Shown: in pieces, positions 45,101-53,705 of the stretch
Position numbering within the stretch: the first letter of the stretch is position 1
Layout of the letters: each line of letters starts with the position of its first letter
Assembly: GCA_017795025.1 (NCBI GenBank)
Contig: CP051243.1
Coordinates: 3,124,897-3,188,896 of the forward strand
DNA from: Flavobacteriales bacterium
Lineage (GTDB): Bacteria > Bacteroidota > Bacteroidia > Flavobacteriales > Schleiferiaceae
Direction: 5' to 3'
Length of the DNA: 64,000 bases
The notes under the pieces: generated by a model
Databases searched by the model: none
What the model was told of the DNA's origin: nothing
Seen by the model: the letters and a program-made list of their open reading frames with translations, nothing else
Translations under genes and position numbers: made by a program

Positions 45101-48100
45101 GTTTATTCAGTTTTGGATGCTAAACCCTTTTGTGGGTACAGAGGGCGATGCACCTCCGGGTGGTGACCTCTACTTTAACCTTGGTAGTGTTTCGGAAGAT
45201 ATTCTTCGCGATGGGGTGCAGGCCATTGAAAACAGTATTCCTGTTAATGGCGATTTATCGAAACTGGATTCAACCCATTGGGGATATGCGACTAATGTAC
45301 GCCCACCAGTGGTTGCATTCGATGCCGACCCTTCCGCACGTGATTTACAAGACGTAGGTTACGACCTTTTAAATGATGAGCAAGAACGCACGTGGAGCAA
45401 TGATACAGCCTATGCTAATTACGTGCAGCGCGTGCTCAACACATTTGGTGCCGCCTCACCAGCTTATATTCAGGCCAATGCCGACCCGGCTTCGGATAAC
45501 TTCCAATATTATAGAGGTGATAATCTGGATGCCGATGAAGCGAATATCCTCGAACGATACAAAGCCTTTAATAACCCACAAGGCAATTCTAACCCTACTC
45601 CCGTAGGGGGTGTTTCGGCTTTTGCCACTAACCTTCCCGATATTGAGGATGTAAACCGCGACCAAACTTTATCCAAAGCAGAAACCTATTACCAGTATCG
45701 AATTAGTATTCGCCCACAGGATTTACAGGAAGTAGGGCAAAACTACATTACGGATATCCTGGAAACTTCTTCACCTACACAGCCCAACGGTAAATCCTAC
45801 ACTGCCCATTGGGTACAGTTTAAAATTCCCGTATTTAACCCCGATAAACGGGTTGGTCCCATCAATGATTTTCGCTCTATCCGCTTTATTCGCGCCTTCC
45901 TGAAAAACTTCCCCGATGATATCGTTTTGCGTTTCGCTCGCATGGAATTGGTAAGAGGGGAGTGGCGTCGTTATCAATTTGCCTTAGATGGTACTCGCGA
46001 TCGCTTAACCCAAGATGATCAGAACAACACCATTTTTGAGGTAAACGCGGTGAATATCGAGCAAAATGGTTCTCGCTCTCCCGTGCCTTACGTATTACCA
46101 CCGGGTATTGATCGTCAGGTTCTCTTTGGAACTACTTCGGCAAACCAGCAAAATGAGCAGGCCCTTTCTTTGCGCATAATCAATCTTGAAGATGGTGACG
46201 CTCGCGCCGTATTTAGAAATATCGATTTCGATATGCGTCTCTACAAGCGCTTGAAATTATTTACTCACTTAGAATCAGCTACCGAGGGACAAGTATTAAA
46301 TGACGGAGACTTAACTGTGTTTATTCGTTTGGGTAGTGACTACGATCAAAACTTTTACGAGTACGAAATTCCTATGACGGTAACGCCTTGGAATGTGAGT
46401 AATACCGAAGTTAACCTTATTTGGCCAGCGGAGAACCAGATGGATTTCGCATTGCAAGTCCTTAAAGATGTTAAGCTGGAGCGAAATAAGGCTTATCGTA
46501 ATACCGGCGATCCTATAAATGAACCCTATAGCGTGAATCGCGCGGGTGGCCGAGTAACCGTGGTTGGGGCGCCTAACCTTGGTAATGTGCGCACAGTTTT
46601 AATTGGGGTTCGAAATCCTAAGCGAAGGTTTGCTAATGATGGCGATGATGGCCTTAATAAAGATGTAGAGGTTTGGATTAATGAGCTTCGACTTACCGAT
46701 TTTGATCAAGATGGCGGCTGGGCGGCTAATGCTCGAGTGGCAGCGAAACTTGCCGATTTCGCCAATGTTTCGGTTACTGGTAGTACTAGTTCCATTGGTT
46801 GGGGGTCCTTAGATCAGTCGGTAAGTGAATTCCAGCAGGAGCAACGTTATGCTTATGACCTACAATCCAATGTGGAGCTCGGTAAGTTTTTCAATAAAGA
46901 TTTGGGAATTCGCATTCCAATGTTCTTTGGTACGAGCGAAACTTGGATTAACCCTCGATTCAATCCTCTTGATTTGGATATTGAATTTGACGATGCCCTC
47001 AATAATATTGAAGATCCTCTTGATCAGGATTCCTTGCGTCAGGCTACCCAGGATTATACCCGCCGTCGTTCCTTGAATTTCACTAATGTTAGGAAAGAAA
47101 GGAATGCCAACCGCAGTCAACGGAAGCCTCAGATATATGACATTGAAAACTTCGCGGTAAGCTATTCCTTCTCCGAAACCTTTAGGCGTAATATCAATAC
47201 CCGTTTCGATATTAATCGTCAACACACCGGTAACCTTAACTATACGTATCGGGCGCGACCTAAACCCATTAAGCCTTTTACTAAGGTGAGTTGGCTGCAA
47301 AATGATGCTTTTGCCCTTATCCGCGACTTTAATTTTTATCCCTACCCTAAGAGTTTTACTGCTATTGCCAGCTTTGACCGGAATTACACGGCTATGCAAA
47401 TGCGTAATACAGATGCCATTTTGAATGATATTCCACCGGAACTTTTAGGAAATATTGAAGCGACCTATAACAAGAACTTTAATTTAAATAGACAGTATAA
47501 CCTCTTGTACGACATTACCGAGTCACTTCGATTTGATTACGGTGCAAGAGCGGGATTCCGAATTGATGAACTACCCGGCGACCCGAATAGTCAGGAGAAT
47601 CGGGATACCATCATGGAGAACCTGAGGAATTTTGGTCGCCCCATGACCTATCACCAACAGGTTACCTTAAACTGGCAGGTACCCATTAACAAGTTGCCCT
47701 TAATGGATTTTGTTACCCTTACGGCAACCTATAACGGAGACTTCGATTGGCAGGCACCATCTTTGGCGACCACGCGTGGAAGTACCCGGACCCCAGGTAA
47801 CACCAATTTCAACTTGAACTTTGGGAATACCATTCAGAATAACCGGCAGATTCAATTAAATAGTACCCTTAATTTCAATGCCCTCTACAATAAGGTTCCT
47901 TATCTTAAAAAAGCCTTGAATGGCGGAGGGAATACCTCGGAGCGCAGACGGCCAAGAGGGGTGCCAACTCCCGGTCAACGAAGCAGAGCTCAAAACCAAG
48001 AAAATGAGGAGGAAGATGAGCCAACTGCTTTTGATAAGGTCCTAATGGGGGGAGCCCGTTTTTTAATGATGGTAAAATCGGGTTCGGTAAATTACAGTCA

Positions 48101-49484
48101 GTCCGACGGCCAGGTATTACCTGGATTCAAATACAGCCCTACTTTATTCGGATTGTCGGAAGCAGGTGCGGCTCCGGGAGTCTTATTTACCTTAGGAGAC
48201 CAGCAGGATATCCGAGGCGCTGCCGAAGCAAATAACTGGTTAATTGAAAACCCTAACTTAAATACGCAGTATTCCAAAACAGGTAACACCAATTTGAATA
48301 TGCGCTTAACGCTGGAGCCCATCAATTCCTTACGAATTGTCGTAACGGCTCAAAGGCAGGGTAGCAGTAATTTGAATTCATTCTTCCGGGCCGATAGTGT
48401 CTTTGATCCCGTAACCGGGGATTTCACCAATTACGAGTTTAGGAATCAAAACCAGTTTCAAACGCAAACCTTCTCTAGCTCTTGGTTTATGATGAATACC
48501 GCCTTTGAAACCTTGGAGGCGCCAGAGTATAACTCAGCAACTTATGATCAATTCCGGAGTAACCGATTGGTGATTTCCAGAAGACTGGCGGAACGTATGG
48601 AACAGGTATACACCGACTCAATTCCTGGTTATACCGCCGAACTTCTTGGCAGTCCAGATTCTTCTAATTACGGATATCGATACTACAGCGTAAGTGCCCA
48701 AGAGGTGCTCATTCCCTCGTTTATTGCCGCTTATTCTGGTACCGATGCGAATAGCGTTCCACTGGATTTTGGTCGAGATATTCCCCTTCCAAACTGGCAG
48801 ATAACGTATGATGGCTTAAGCAAGATGAAGCTCTTTAAGAAGTATTTCGCAAGCTTCACTTTAAACCATGCCTATCGCTCAAACTATACCGTTTCCTCGG
48901 TAACAACAAACCTCCTACAGCAAAAGGCAATTCAAGATGGCGAGCCAATAGCCCTGGACGCAAACGGAGATTTATTACCGAATTTCCAGATTAACTCTAT
49001 CAGCATGACGGAGCAATTTTCGCCCTTGATTGGTTTAAATACCAAGCTCAAGAATAACATGACTTTGCGTGTAGAGTATAAGAGCGATCGTAATATGATG
49101 CTTAGCCTTACTAATAATCAGATTACCGAGAACCGTGGGAGTGAATGGGTATTTAGTGCGGGCTACATTATTAAAGATGTAAAATTGAAGTTTGTGCGCG
49201 TTGGCTCTCGTAGAACAAACCCCGTGGCGAACTTAGAGCTGCGAGCTGATATAGGAATACGGGATAACATTATTTTAATTCGCAGGATTTTAGAAGATGT
49301 AGATCAACCTACCTCTGGTCAACGGGTAACAACGGTTAAGCTTTCGGCGGATTACCGCTTGAGCCAGCGTATTCAAACTAAGTTATTTTACGACTTGAAT
49401 ATGTCGCGATTTAAAACCTCTAATGCTTTCCCATTAACCACAAATCAATTTGGAATTAGTGTAAGGTTGAATTTGGGCCAATAA
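42102..49484 (+). CDS. sprA: T9SS outer-membrane translocon and gliding protein SprA
   Basis: SprA is the very large outer-membrane barrel that forms the translocon of the type 9 secretion system and is needed for gliding in species that glide. At 2460 residues it has the usual family size. It has an N-terminal signal or anchor (about 8-25), repeated SprA blocks (for example GLEDDIIKKIELGNVNLPLNSSL, FDFIPNVTIYPQNGRIFFPVLEP, and the LEPINSLRIVVTAQRQ stretch), many barrel strands and an FGISVRLNLGQ end. It is the likely exporter for the three T9SS-tagged proteins found here. The start is a TTG overlapping ruvA, with no ATG alternative before the signal. Confidence 0.97.
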   Translation: MKLRSKHLLLPGMAVLFIIYSFTYRRNVASDILGREDLMSFKPLFPFAAADTNDPDSLLPYPFENGESGGVYGNEPGNFKEEVVYDQESGNYFVYRRYGRFSASPPMVMTPSEYREYIARQQAQDYWNARSKSEAAQQAEGRDPASSLIPQITVDSESFARIFGSNTIDIRPQGFAELTFGGRFQKIDNPIIPERNRNVFTFNFDQRIQMNVNGSIGEKLKMNVNYDTEATFAFENQVKVEFTGLEDDIIKKIELGNVNLPLNSSLITGAQSLFGVKGQFQFGKLMLTGVFSEQRSQSSSINIQGGATTTDFEIWGDQYEANRHYFLSHYFRDNYEEFLQNSPLITSPVQITKVEVWVTNNRQNVQDTRNIVAMLDLGERERNAYRDRQRSGPVIYPGRNGTQFPDNLSNQLNPQTLAQDYPGVRDISQVNAALTGAGFDEATEFVELANARKLNPNEFNFHPQLGYITLNTALNQDEVLAVAFQYTAGGRTYQVGEFSTDGVSPPNNLVVKMLKSFILDVRVPNWDLMMKNVYSLSAFQVGSEDFRLQVLYQNDETGTPVPFLPESSLRSELLLRVMDLDRLNQNNDDQPDGFFDFIPNVTIYPQNGRIFFPVLEPFGSNLEEKLSTDEEKDKYVFQELYDSTRFVAQNETRKNKYLIRGQFKSSSSSEIQLNAFNIPPGSVSVTAGGTRLVEGQDYRVDYNLGRVTILNEGILNSGVPIKVDFENNALFNFQTKTFMGLNAEYRFNENFNLGATMVHLNERPLTQKVNIGDEPISNTILGFNGNYSKDAPYLTRMVDAIPFISTKEKSNLLVSAEVAQLIPGSPRGIEINGEQTTFLDDFESSQTTIDIRNPSAWRLASTPAGQPELFPESTENNLAYGFNRARLAWYTIDPLFHNDEARTPDNIRNNKDLQSTNDVREVLVDEVFPNLELDNSQPRNIATLDLAYYPRDRGPYNYDVEPTPYSAGINQEGQLRDPSSRWGGIMRDVSVTNFEEQNIEFIQFWMLNPFVGTEGDAPPGGDLYFNLGSVSEDILRDGVQAIENSIPVNGDLSKLDSTHWGYATNVRPPVVAFDADPSARDLQDVGYDLLNDEQERTWSNDTAYANYVQRVLNTFGAASPAYIQANADPASDNFQYYRGDNLDADEANILERYKAFNNPQGNSNPTPVGGVSAFATNLPDIEDVNRDQTLSKAETYYQYRISIRPQDLQEVGQNYITDILETSSPTQPNGKSYTAHWVQFKIPVFNPDKRVGPINDFRSIRFIRAFLKNFPDDIVLRFARMELVRGEWRRYQFALDGTRDRLTQDDQNNTIFEVNAVNIEQNGSRSPVPYVLPPGIDRQVLFGTTSANQQNEQALSLRIINLEDGDARAVFRNIDFDMRLYKRLKLFTHLESATEGQVLNDGDLTVFIRLGSDYDQNFYEYEIPMTVTPWNVSNTEVNLIWPAENQMDFALQVLKDVKLERNKAYRNTGDPINEPYSVNRAGGRVTVVGAPNLGNVRTVLIGVRNPKRRFANDGDDGLNKDVEVWINELRLTDFDQDGGWAANARVAAKLADFANVSVTGSTSSIGWGSLDQSVSEFQQEQRYAYDLQSNVELGKFFNKDLGIRIPMFFGTSETWINPRFNPLDLDIEFDDALNNIEDPLDQDSLRQATQDYTRRRSLNFTNVRKERNANRSQRKPQIYDIENFAVSYSFSETFRRNINTRFDINRQHTGNLNYTYRARPKPIKPFTKVSWLQNDAFALIRDFNFYPYPKSFTAIASFDRNYTAMQMRNTDAILNDIPPELLGNIEATYNKNFNLNRQYNLLYDITESLRFDYGARAGFRIDELPGDPNSQENRDTIMENLRNFGRPMTYHQQVTLNWQVPINKLPLMDFVTLTATYNGDFDWQAPSLATTRGSTRTPGNTNFNLNFGNTIQNNRQIQLNSTLNFNALYNKVPYLKKALNGGGNTSERRRPRGVPTPGQRSRAQNQENEEEDEPTAFDKVLMGGARFLMMVKSGSVNYSQSDGQVLPGFKYSPTLFGLSEAGAAPGVLFTLGDQQDIRGAAEANNWLIENPNLNTQYSKTGNTNLNMRLTLEPINSLRIVVTAQRQGSSNLNSFFRADSVFDPVTGDFTNYEFRNQNQFQTQTFSSSWFMMNTAFETLEAPEYNSATYDQFRSNRLVISRRLAERMEQVYTDSIPGYTAELLGSPDSSNYGYRYYSVSAQEVLIPSFIAAYSGTDANSVPLDFGRDIPLPNWQITYDGLSKMKLFKKYFASFTLNHAYRSNYTVSSVTTNLLQQKAIQDGEPIALDANGDLLPNFQINSISMTEQFSPLIGLNTKLKNNMTLRVEYKSDRNMMLSLTNNQITENRGSEWVFSAGYIIKDVKLKFVRVGSRRTNPVANLELRADIGIRDNIILIRRILEDVDQPTSGQRVTTVKLSADYRLSQRIQTKLFYDLNMSRFKTSNAFPLTTNQFGISVRLNLGQ

Positions 49485-49527
49485 TCGCTAAAAAACTATT
49501 TAATTTGTCCCATCAAAAAAGCGAGGC

Positions 49528-49905
49528 ATGAATATTCCAAACGATTTAAAGTACACGAAGGATCACGAATGGATCCGCGTGGAAGGTGATATCGCAACTG
49601 TGGGTATCACGGATTTTGCTCAAGGTGAATTGGGCGATATTGTATTTGTTGAAGTTGAAACGGAAGGCGAGAGTTTAGACCGTGAAGAAACTTTTGGTTC
49701 AGTGGAAGCGGTAAAAACGGTTTCCGATTTATTTATGCCGGTTTCTGGCGAGGTAGAAGAGTTTAATGAAGCCGTAGAGTCTAACCCCGAATTGGTTAAC
49801 GATGATCCTTATGGAGAGGGGTGGATGATCAAAATTAAGATGAGCGATTCCTCAGAGTTGGATGACCTTCTCGACGCTGAGGCTTACGGCGAACTACTTT
49901 CTTAA
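49528..49905 (+). CDS. gcvH: Glycine cleavage system H protein
   Basis: GcvH carries the lipoyl group that shuttles the aminomethyl intermediate between P, T and L proteins during glycine breakdown. The 125-residue protein has the barrel-sandwich fold with the lipoyl site at Lys63 in [14 protein letters not shown], the N-terminal TKDHEWI motif and the C-terminal GEGWMIKI motif. No gcvT or gcvP is beside it; it stands between sprA and the vanZ gene, as in many Bacteroidota. Confidence 0.97.
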   Translation: MNIPNDLKYTKDHEWIRVEGDIATVGITDFAQGELGDIVFVEVETEGESLDREETFGSVEAVKTVSDLFMPVSGEVEEFNEAVESNPELVNDDPYGEGWMIKIKMSDSSELDDLLDAEAYGELLS

Positions 49906-49910
49906 GTGGT

Positions 49911-50297
49911 TTGAACAACCAAATCCAAAATATTCTTTTTAGAGCCCCGGCCTTCGTCTGGGGTTTTTTATTGTTTTATTTCACCTTGCTTCCGTCCAAG
50001 CGCTTACCTCAAGAGTTGGTGGATTTAAACGATAAGTTCTTGCATGTCCTGATTTTTTTCATTTGGACCAGCTTAATATTATTAGCTATTCTGCGTTATC
50101 CCATCAAGAAGTCTCTATCAGTTTCAAAGCTAAGTTTGATTTCAATACTTGTTATCGCTTTAGGAGGTCTGATAGAGATTCTGCAACATACTCTCGTTAC
50201 AGGTCGTCGAGGAGATTGGTGGGACTTTCTGGCCAATTCAATAGGCACCTTGTTGGCTGCGCTTCTTTGGTCTTTTATTCAGGGCCGAAGAGCCTGA
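49911..50297 (+). CDS. VanZ-family membrane protein
   Basis: A 128-residue protein with four membrane segments (about 12-29, 43-62, 75-93 and 105-122). It has the VanZ-like first segment with LLPSKRLP, the N-D-K-F-L-H-V motif (DLNDKFLHVLIFF) and the last helix region GDWWDFLANSIGTLLA, all typical of VanZ-family proteins, best known for teicoplanin resistance but of unknown role in most species. Start is a TTG at 49911, 5 bases after gcvH. A strong terminator-like hairpin (49944-49970) lies inside its first codons. Confidence 0.85.
   Translation: MNNQIQNILFRAPAFVWGFLLFYFTLLPSKRLPQELVDLNDKFLHVLIFFIWTSLILLAILRYPIKKSLSVSKLSLISILVIALGGLIEILQHTLVTGRRGDWWDFLANSIGTLLAALLWSFIQGRRA
49943..49970 (+). 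terminator. Terminator-like hairpin embedded in the vanZ coding start
   Basis: GCCCCGG (49944-49950) pairs with CTGGGGT (49958-49964; two G-T pairs) around loop CCTTCGT, followed by TTTTTATTG. It lies 38 bases after the gcvH stop, so it looks like the gcvH terminator, yet it falls within the vanZ reading frame (residues about 12-20). Confidence 0.5.
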
Positions 50298-50331
50298 TTA
50301 ATAAAAGAAGAAACCAAAAACACAGCGGAAC

Positions 50332-51066
50332 ATGCAAAACAAAAAGAACTGGAGTCAGAATCTCGAAAACTATCGCGGCATATTTTTTATGCTTGGAATT
50401 GCCCTAAGTCTAGCAGCAGTTACCGAAATCTTTCAATGGACCACCGAGTACCATCCCCCGAGTTTAGAAGGGGAGGCGAAGGAACAAGCAAGTGAATCGG
50501 GAGTGTTTGTGCCCCGAATCCCGCGCCAAAAACCTGAAATCCCAGAGCCCGAAATTAAAGAGCCAGAACCCGAGCCGGTGGTTCCTAAGAACACTCAGAA
50601 GTTTAAAGTGGTAGCTAACAATACCCAGCTTCGACCACAATTATTAACGGGATCAGAGCCTTTAGACACCATAGGCTTTACTTCGGTTTTCACTCCCGAA
50701 ATATTAACTCCTATTGAGGCGGTTAATGTGGAGCATATGGCTCGACCTAAGGACTGCGAGGATCTTCACGGGCGAAAAGAACAACTCGACTGCTTTAATA
50801 AGTGGGTACAAAGCTACATTGCTAATGAAACGAATTTCCCGGAGCGAGCTCGTCAATTTGGTGAAAGTGAGCGAATCTACGTGGAGTTTGTAATTAATAC
50901 CGAAGGTTTGGTGGAACAAGCAAAAGTAATTCGGGGTAACAATGTTGACCTTCGAGAAGAAGCTCTTCGCGTAATCAAAGCCATGCCCGAATTAGTGCCG
51001 GCCAGTCAGTTAGGACAAAAGGTACCGGTAAGGGTTCGCATTCCCGTGAATTTCAAGCTGCGCTAG
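50332..51066 (+). CDS. Energy transducer TonB-family protein (first of a tandem pair)
   Basis: TonB proteins carry energy from the inner-membrane ExbBD motor to outer-membrane receptors. This 244-residue protein has a short cytoplasmic start (NWSQNLENYRG), one membrane segment (about 18-37), a Pro/Glu-rich periplasmic span (about 60-90, EIPEPEIKEPEPEPVVP) and a C-terminal TonB domain (about 160-244) with FPERARQFGESERIYVEFVI, NTEGLVEQAKVIRG and PELVPASQLGQKVPVRVRIPVNFKL. ExbB and ExbD are not in the window. The next gene is a paralogue 70 bases downstream. Confidence 0.93.
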   Translation: MQNKKNWSQNLENYRGIFFMLGIALSLAAVTEIFQWTTEYHPPSLEGEAKEQASESGVFVPRIPRQKPEIPEPEIKEPEPEPVVPKNTQKFKVVANNTQLRPQLLTGSEPLDTIGFTSVFTPEILTPIEAVNVEHMARPKDCEDLHGRKEQLDCFNKWVQSYIANETNFPERARQFGESERIYVEFVINTEGLVEQAKVIRGNNVDLREEALRVIKAMPELVPASQLGQKVPVRVRIPVNFKLR

Positions 51067-51136
51067 AAAAGCGAAAATTTAACTTGGCAAGCCCCGCAGA
51101 AATTAATTAAATTAGCCCACTGCAAATCGATCGTTT

Positions 51137-51844
51137 ATGCAACCGAAGAAATCAGAAAAAGCCGACTTAGAGAACTACCGGGGCTTATTTACCCAGTTTG
51201 GGTTGATTTTAGCCTTACTTCTCTGTATCGTTCTTATCGAGTGGAAAACTTACGACCAGTCAATTGCCGATTTAGGTGAGCTTGACGTGGAAGTAGATGA
51301 TGAGATTATTCCCATCACGAACCGTGAGATCGCTCCCCCACCGCCACCTCCACCGCCACCACCGGAGGTAATTGAAGTAGTAGAGGATGACGTGGAGCTC
51401 GAAGAAGAACTGGAAATCCAAACTACTGAAACCGATATGATGGAAGAGGTAGAAGTGATTGAAATCGAGGAAGAGGAATCTGATGAGGTTTTGAGTTTTG
51501 CCGTGGTTGAGTCTGTGCCAATCTTCCCAGGTTGTGAAGATGCGAAGGACAATAACGAGCGTAAGATGTGTTTCCAACAGAAAATCTTACAATTCGTTAG
51601 TCGCGAATTTCAGTTCCCCGAAATGGCCCGTCAAATGGGTATCCAAGGTCGGGTTTATGTGAACTTCGTGATTGAGAAAAATGGCTCGATTTCCAATGTT
51701 CAGGTGATGCGTGGTGTGGATCCATTGCTAGACGATGAAGCCGTGCGAGTGGTAAAACAACTACCAAAGCTTACTCCGGCTAAACAACGTGGAAAACCAG
51801 TGCGAATGAGCTTTACTTTGCCCATTAACGCCAAGCTACAATAA
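51137..51844 (+). CDS. Energy transducer TonB-family protein (second of a tandem pair)
   Basis: A 235-residue paralogue of the preceding gene, with the same N-terminal LENYRGLF motif and single membrane segment (about 19-36), a run of ten prolines (residues 67-76), a very acidic spacer (about 80-120, many Glu/Asp) and a C-terminal TonB domain (about 150-235: FPEMARQMGIQGRVYVNFVI, VQVMRGVDP, PKLTPAKQRGKPVRMSFTLPINAKL). The second copy probably differs in reach or partner. It is followed by a hairpin terminator. Confidence 0.93.
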   Translation: MQPKKSEKADLENYRGLFTQFGLILALLLCIVLIEWKTYDQSIADLGELDVEVDDEIIPITNREIAPPPPPPPPPPEVIEVVEDDVELEEELEIQTTETDMMEEVEVIEIEEEESDEVLSFAVVESVPIFPGCEDAKDNNERKMCFQQKILQFVSREFQFPEMARQMGIQGRVYVNFVIEKNGSISNVQVMRGVDPLLDDEAVRVVKQLPKLTPAKQRGKPVRMSFTLPINAKLQ

Positions 51845-51864
51845 GATATACTTCGTAACTTTAT

Positions 51865-51899
51865 AGCCGTCTCAGACTCCCGAGGCGGCTATTTTTTTT
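51865..51899 (+). terminator. Intrinsic terminator after the second tonB gene
   Basis: AGCCGTCTC (51865-51873) pairs with GAGGCGGCT (51882-51890; one G-T pair), loop AGACTCCC, followed by ATTTTTTTTG. It lies 20 bases after the stop. Confidence 0.88.
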
Positions 51900-51920
51900 G
51901 ACCTATAAATCAATACAATA

Positions 51921-52739
51921 ATGGACCGAATTGAAACCAAAGTTTTAGCCTACGATGCCATCTTAGCATCAATTGCGGCTGGAAAAGAAATACTAGAAGT
52001 TTACGAAAACACTTTTGAGGTAGAGTACAAGGACGATAAATCGCCGCTTACCATTGCCGATAAAAAGGCGCATCAGAAAATTGTAAACATGCTAAAGGAA
52101 ACCGGTATCCCGGTTTTAAGCGAAGAAGGCAAGGAGTTATCCTACTCCGAGCGTAAGGATTGGCAAGTGTTATGGATTGTTGATCCTTTAGATGGAACCA
52201 AAGAGTTTATTAAGCAAAACGGAGAATTTACCGTTAATATCGCCCTAATCGAAAAAGGGGTGCCTGTAATGGGGGTAATCTACGTCCCGGTAGACGAGAC
52301 CCTTTATTTTGGTGGAAGCGAATTGGGCTCTTACCGAGTAGATCAAGCCGCACATATTAAGGATACCGACAATCTTGAAGATTGGATGGCAAAGGCTATT
52401 AAGCTTCCCGAAACCCAGGATCGACCCTATACCATGGTTGGCAGTCGTTCTCATATGAGTGATGAAACGGCCGCCTTTTTTGAGGAGGTGCGTCGCGACT
52501 ATCCAGACTCGGAAGTTATTAGTCGAGGAAGTAGTTTGAAAATCTGCATGGTAGCAGAAGGCTCGGCCGATGTATACCCACGATTTGCGCCTACTATGGA
52601 GTGGGATACGGCCGCTGGTCACGCCATTGCTAAAGGTTCGGGTTTTGAAATTTACCAAGCCAAGCAGGAGGGTCAAGCCCTGATTTATAACAAGGAAGAC
52701 CTTCTCAATCCCTGGTTTATTGTAAAAAAGCCTAGTTAG
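51921..52739 (+). CDS. cysQ: 3'(2'),5'-bisphosphate nucleotidase CysQ
   Basis: CysQ removes the 3'-phosphate from 3'-phosphoadenosine-5'-phosphate, the by-product of sulfate activation. The 272-residue protein is of the inositol monophosphatase fold with its metal motifs: SEEGKEL, WIVDPLDGTKEFIKQNGEF (about 76-94), and EWDTAAGHAI (about 220-229), where the acidic residues bind Mg2+. The tail (ILNPWFIVKK) fits CysQ. It stands alone between terminator 51899 and the ctaB promoter. No other sulfate genes are in view. Confidence 0.95.
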   Translation: MDRIETKVLAYDAILASIAAGKEILEVYENTFEVEYKDDKSPLTIADKKAHQKIVNMLKETGIPVLSEEGKELSYSERKDWQVLWIVDPLDGTKEFIKQNGEFTVNIALIEKGVPVMGVIYVPVDETLYFGGSELGSYRVDQAAHIKDTDNLEDWMAKAIKLPETQDRPYTMVGSRSHMSDETAAFFEEVRRDYPDSEVISRGSSLKICMVAEGSADVYPRFAPTMEWDTAAGHAIAKGSGFEIYQAKQEGQALIYNKEDLLNPWFIVKKPS

Positions 52740-52751
52740 AATCATTCTATT

Positions 52752-52782
52752 TTGTGGGGCTCAGTAGAGCTGCGTATTTTTG
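52752..52782 (+). promoter_or_regulatory. Putative promoter of the ctaB-oxidase block
   Basis: TTG (52752-52754), 20 bases, then TATTTTTG (52775-52782). The -7 box is exact. Transcription would start near 52789, 11 bases before the TTG start at 52800. Confidence 0.55.
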
Positions 52783-52799
52783 CGGTCCAATAGAGCACC

Positions 52800-53702
52800 T
52801 TGAATAGCACTTCAGAAATTAAAGCACAGAATTTAAGCCTCAGTGAAAAGGCTTCAGCCGTTATGGAGCTTACCAAGGCTAGGCTTAATTTAAGCGTAGT
52901 TTATTCGGCTATGGCCGGATATTTCCTAGGCGCTGATAGCGTGTCTTTTTCTGCGATTGTTCTCCTCGCTCTGGGCGGATACTTGGTAGTAGGGGCGGCA
53001 AATGGCTTTAATCAGGTAATCGAAAGACATCGTGATGCCTTAATGGATCGAACCAAAAATCGTCCTCTGCCTACAGGCAGATTAACGGTTACGGAAGCGA
53101 TGTTATCTTCTTCGGTAATGGCAATTGCTGGACTTCTGCTCTTGTATTGGATTAACCCTCTCACCGTAGGTTTTGGAGCCTTTGCCTTATTCGTGTACGT
53201 TTTAGTGTATACCCCACTAAAAGCGCACGGGCCACTGGCCGTTTTTGTAGGCGCCTTCCCAGGAGCTATTCCCGCATTATTAGGTTGGGTTGCTGCTACT
53301 GGTGACTTTGACATAGAACCAGGAACTTTATTTGCCCTTCAGTTTCTTTGGCAGTTCTCGCACTTTTGGGCTATTGCATGGATAGCAGATGATGACTACA
53401 AAAAGGCAAACTACGTATTGCTTCCGTCCGGTAAACGCGATACCAAGAGTGCCACCCAAATTTTGATTTATACCTTTTTTATTATTCCCGTAAGCTTGCT
53501 ACCCGCCTTTGGTTTAAGCGGGAGCCTAAGTCTTTCGGTAGTGGGAATAATCATCACAAGTTTGTTGGGGCTTGGATTTATGTACTTCGCCTGGAACCTC
53601 TTTAGTAAAAGAAGTATTCCAGCCGCTCGTAAGCTCATGATTTACAGCATAATTTACTTGCCCTTGCTGCAATTGTTATTGGTGATTGATAAATATATTT
53701 AG
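52800..53702 (+). CDS. ctaB: Protohaem IX farnesyltransferase (haem O synthase)
   Basis: CtaB adds a farnesyl group to protohaem to make haem O, the precursor of haem A for the oxidase. The 300-residue UbiA-family protein has around nine membrane segments and the signature FNQVIERHRDALMDRTKNRPLP (about 76-97), with the conserved Asp residues, and the second polar loop with ADDDYKKANYVLLP (about 199-213, YKKA-N-Y-x-M/L-L-P). Start is a TTG at 52800, just after a consensus promoter. It leads the second oxidase gene block. Confidence 0.95.
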   Translation: MNSTSEIKAQNLSLSEKASAVMELTKARLNLSVVYSAMAGYFLGADSVSFSAIVLLALGGYLVVGAANGFNQVIERHRDALMDRTKNRPLPTGRLTVTEAMLSSSVMAIAGLLLLYWINPLTVGFGAFALFVYVLVYTPLKAHGPLAVFVGAFPGAIPALLGWVAATGDFDIEPGTLFALQFLWQFSHFWAIAWIADDDYKKANYVLLPSGKRDTKSATQILIYTFFIIPVSLLPAFGLSGSLSLSVVGIIITSLLGLGFMYFAWNLFSKRSIPAARKLMIYSIIYLPLLQLLLVIDKYI

Positions 53703-53705
53703 GAC

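Noticed and set aside
46860-47399. 179-codon minus-strand open frame within sprA
   Set aside because: Lies wholly inside a confident gene in another frame, with no domain or start context.
51331-51364. CCN-rich repeat in the second tonB gene as a possible DNA repeat element
   Set aside because: It is explained by codons for ten prolines in the TonB spacer and is not repeated elsewhere in the window.
52245-52745. 166-codon minus-strand open frame over cysQ
   Set aside because: Antisense to a well-supported gene; no motif and no promoter.
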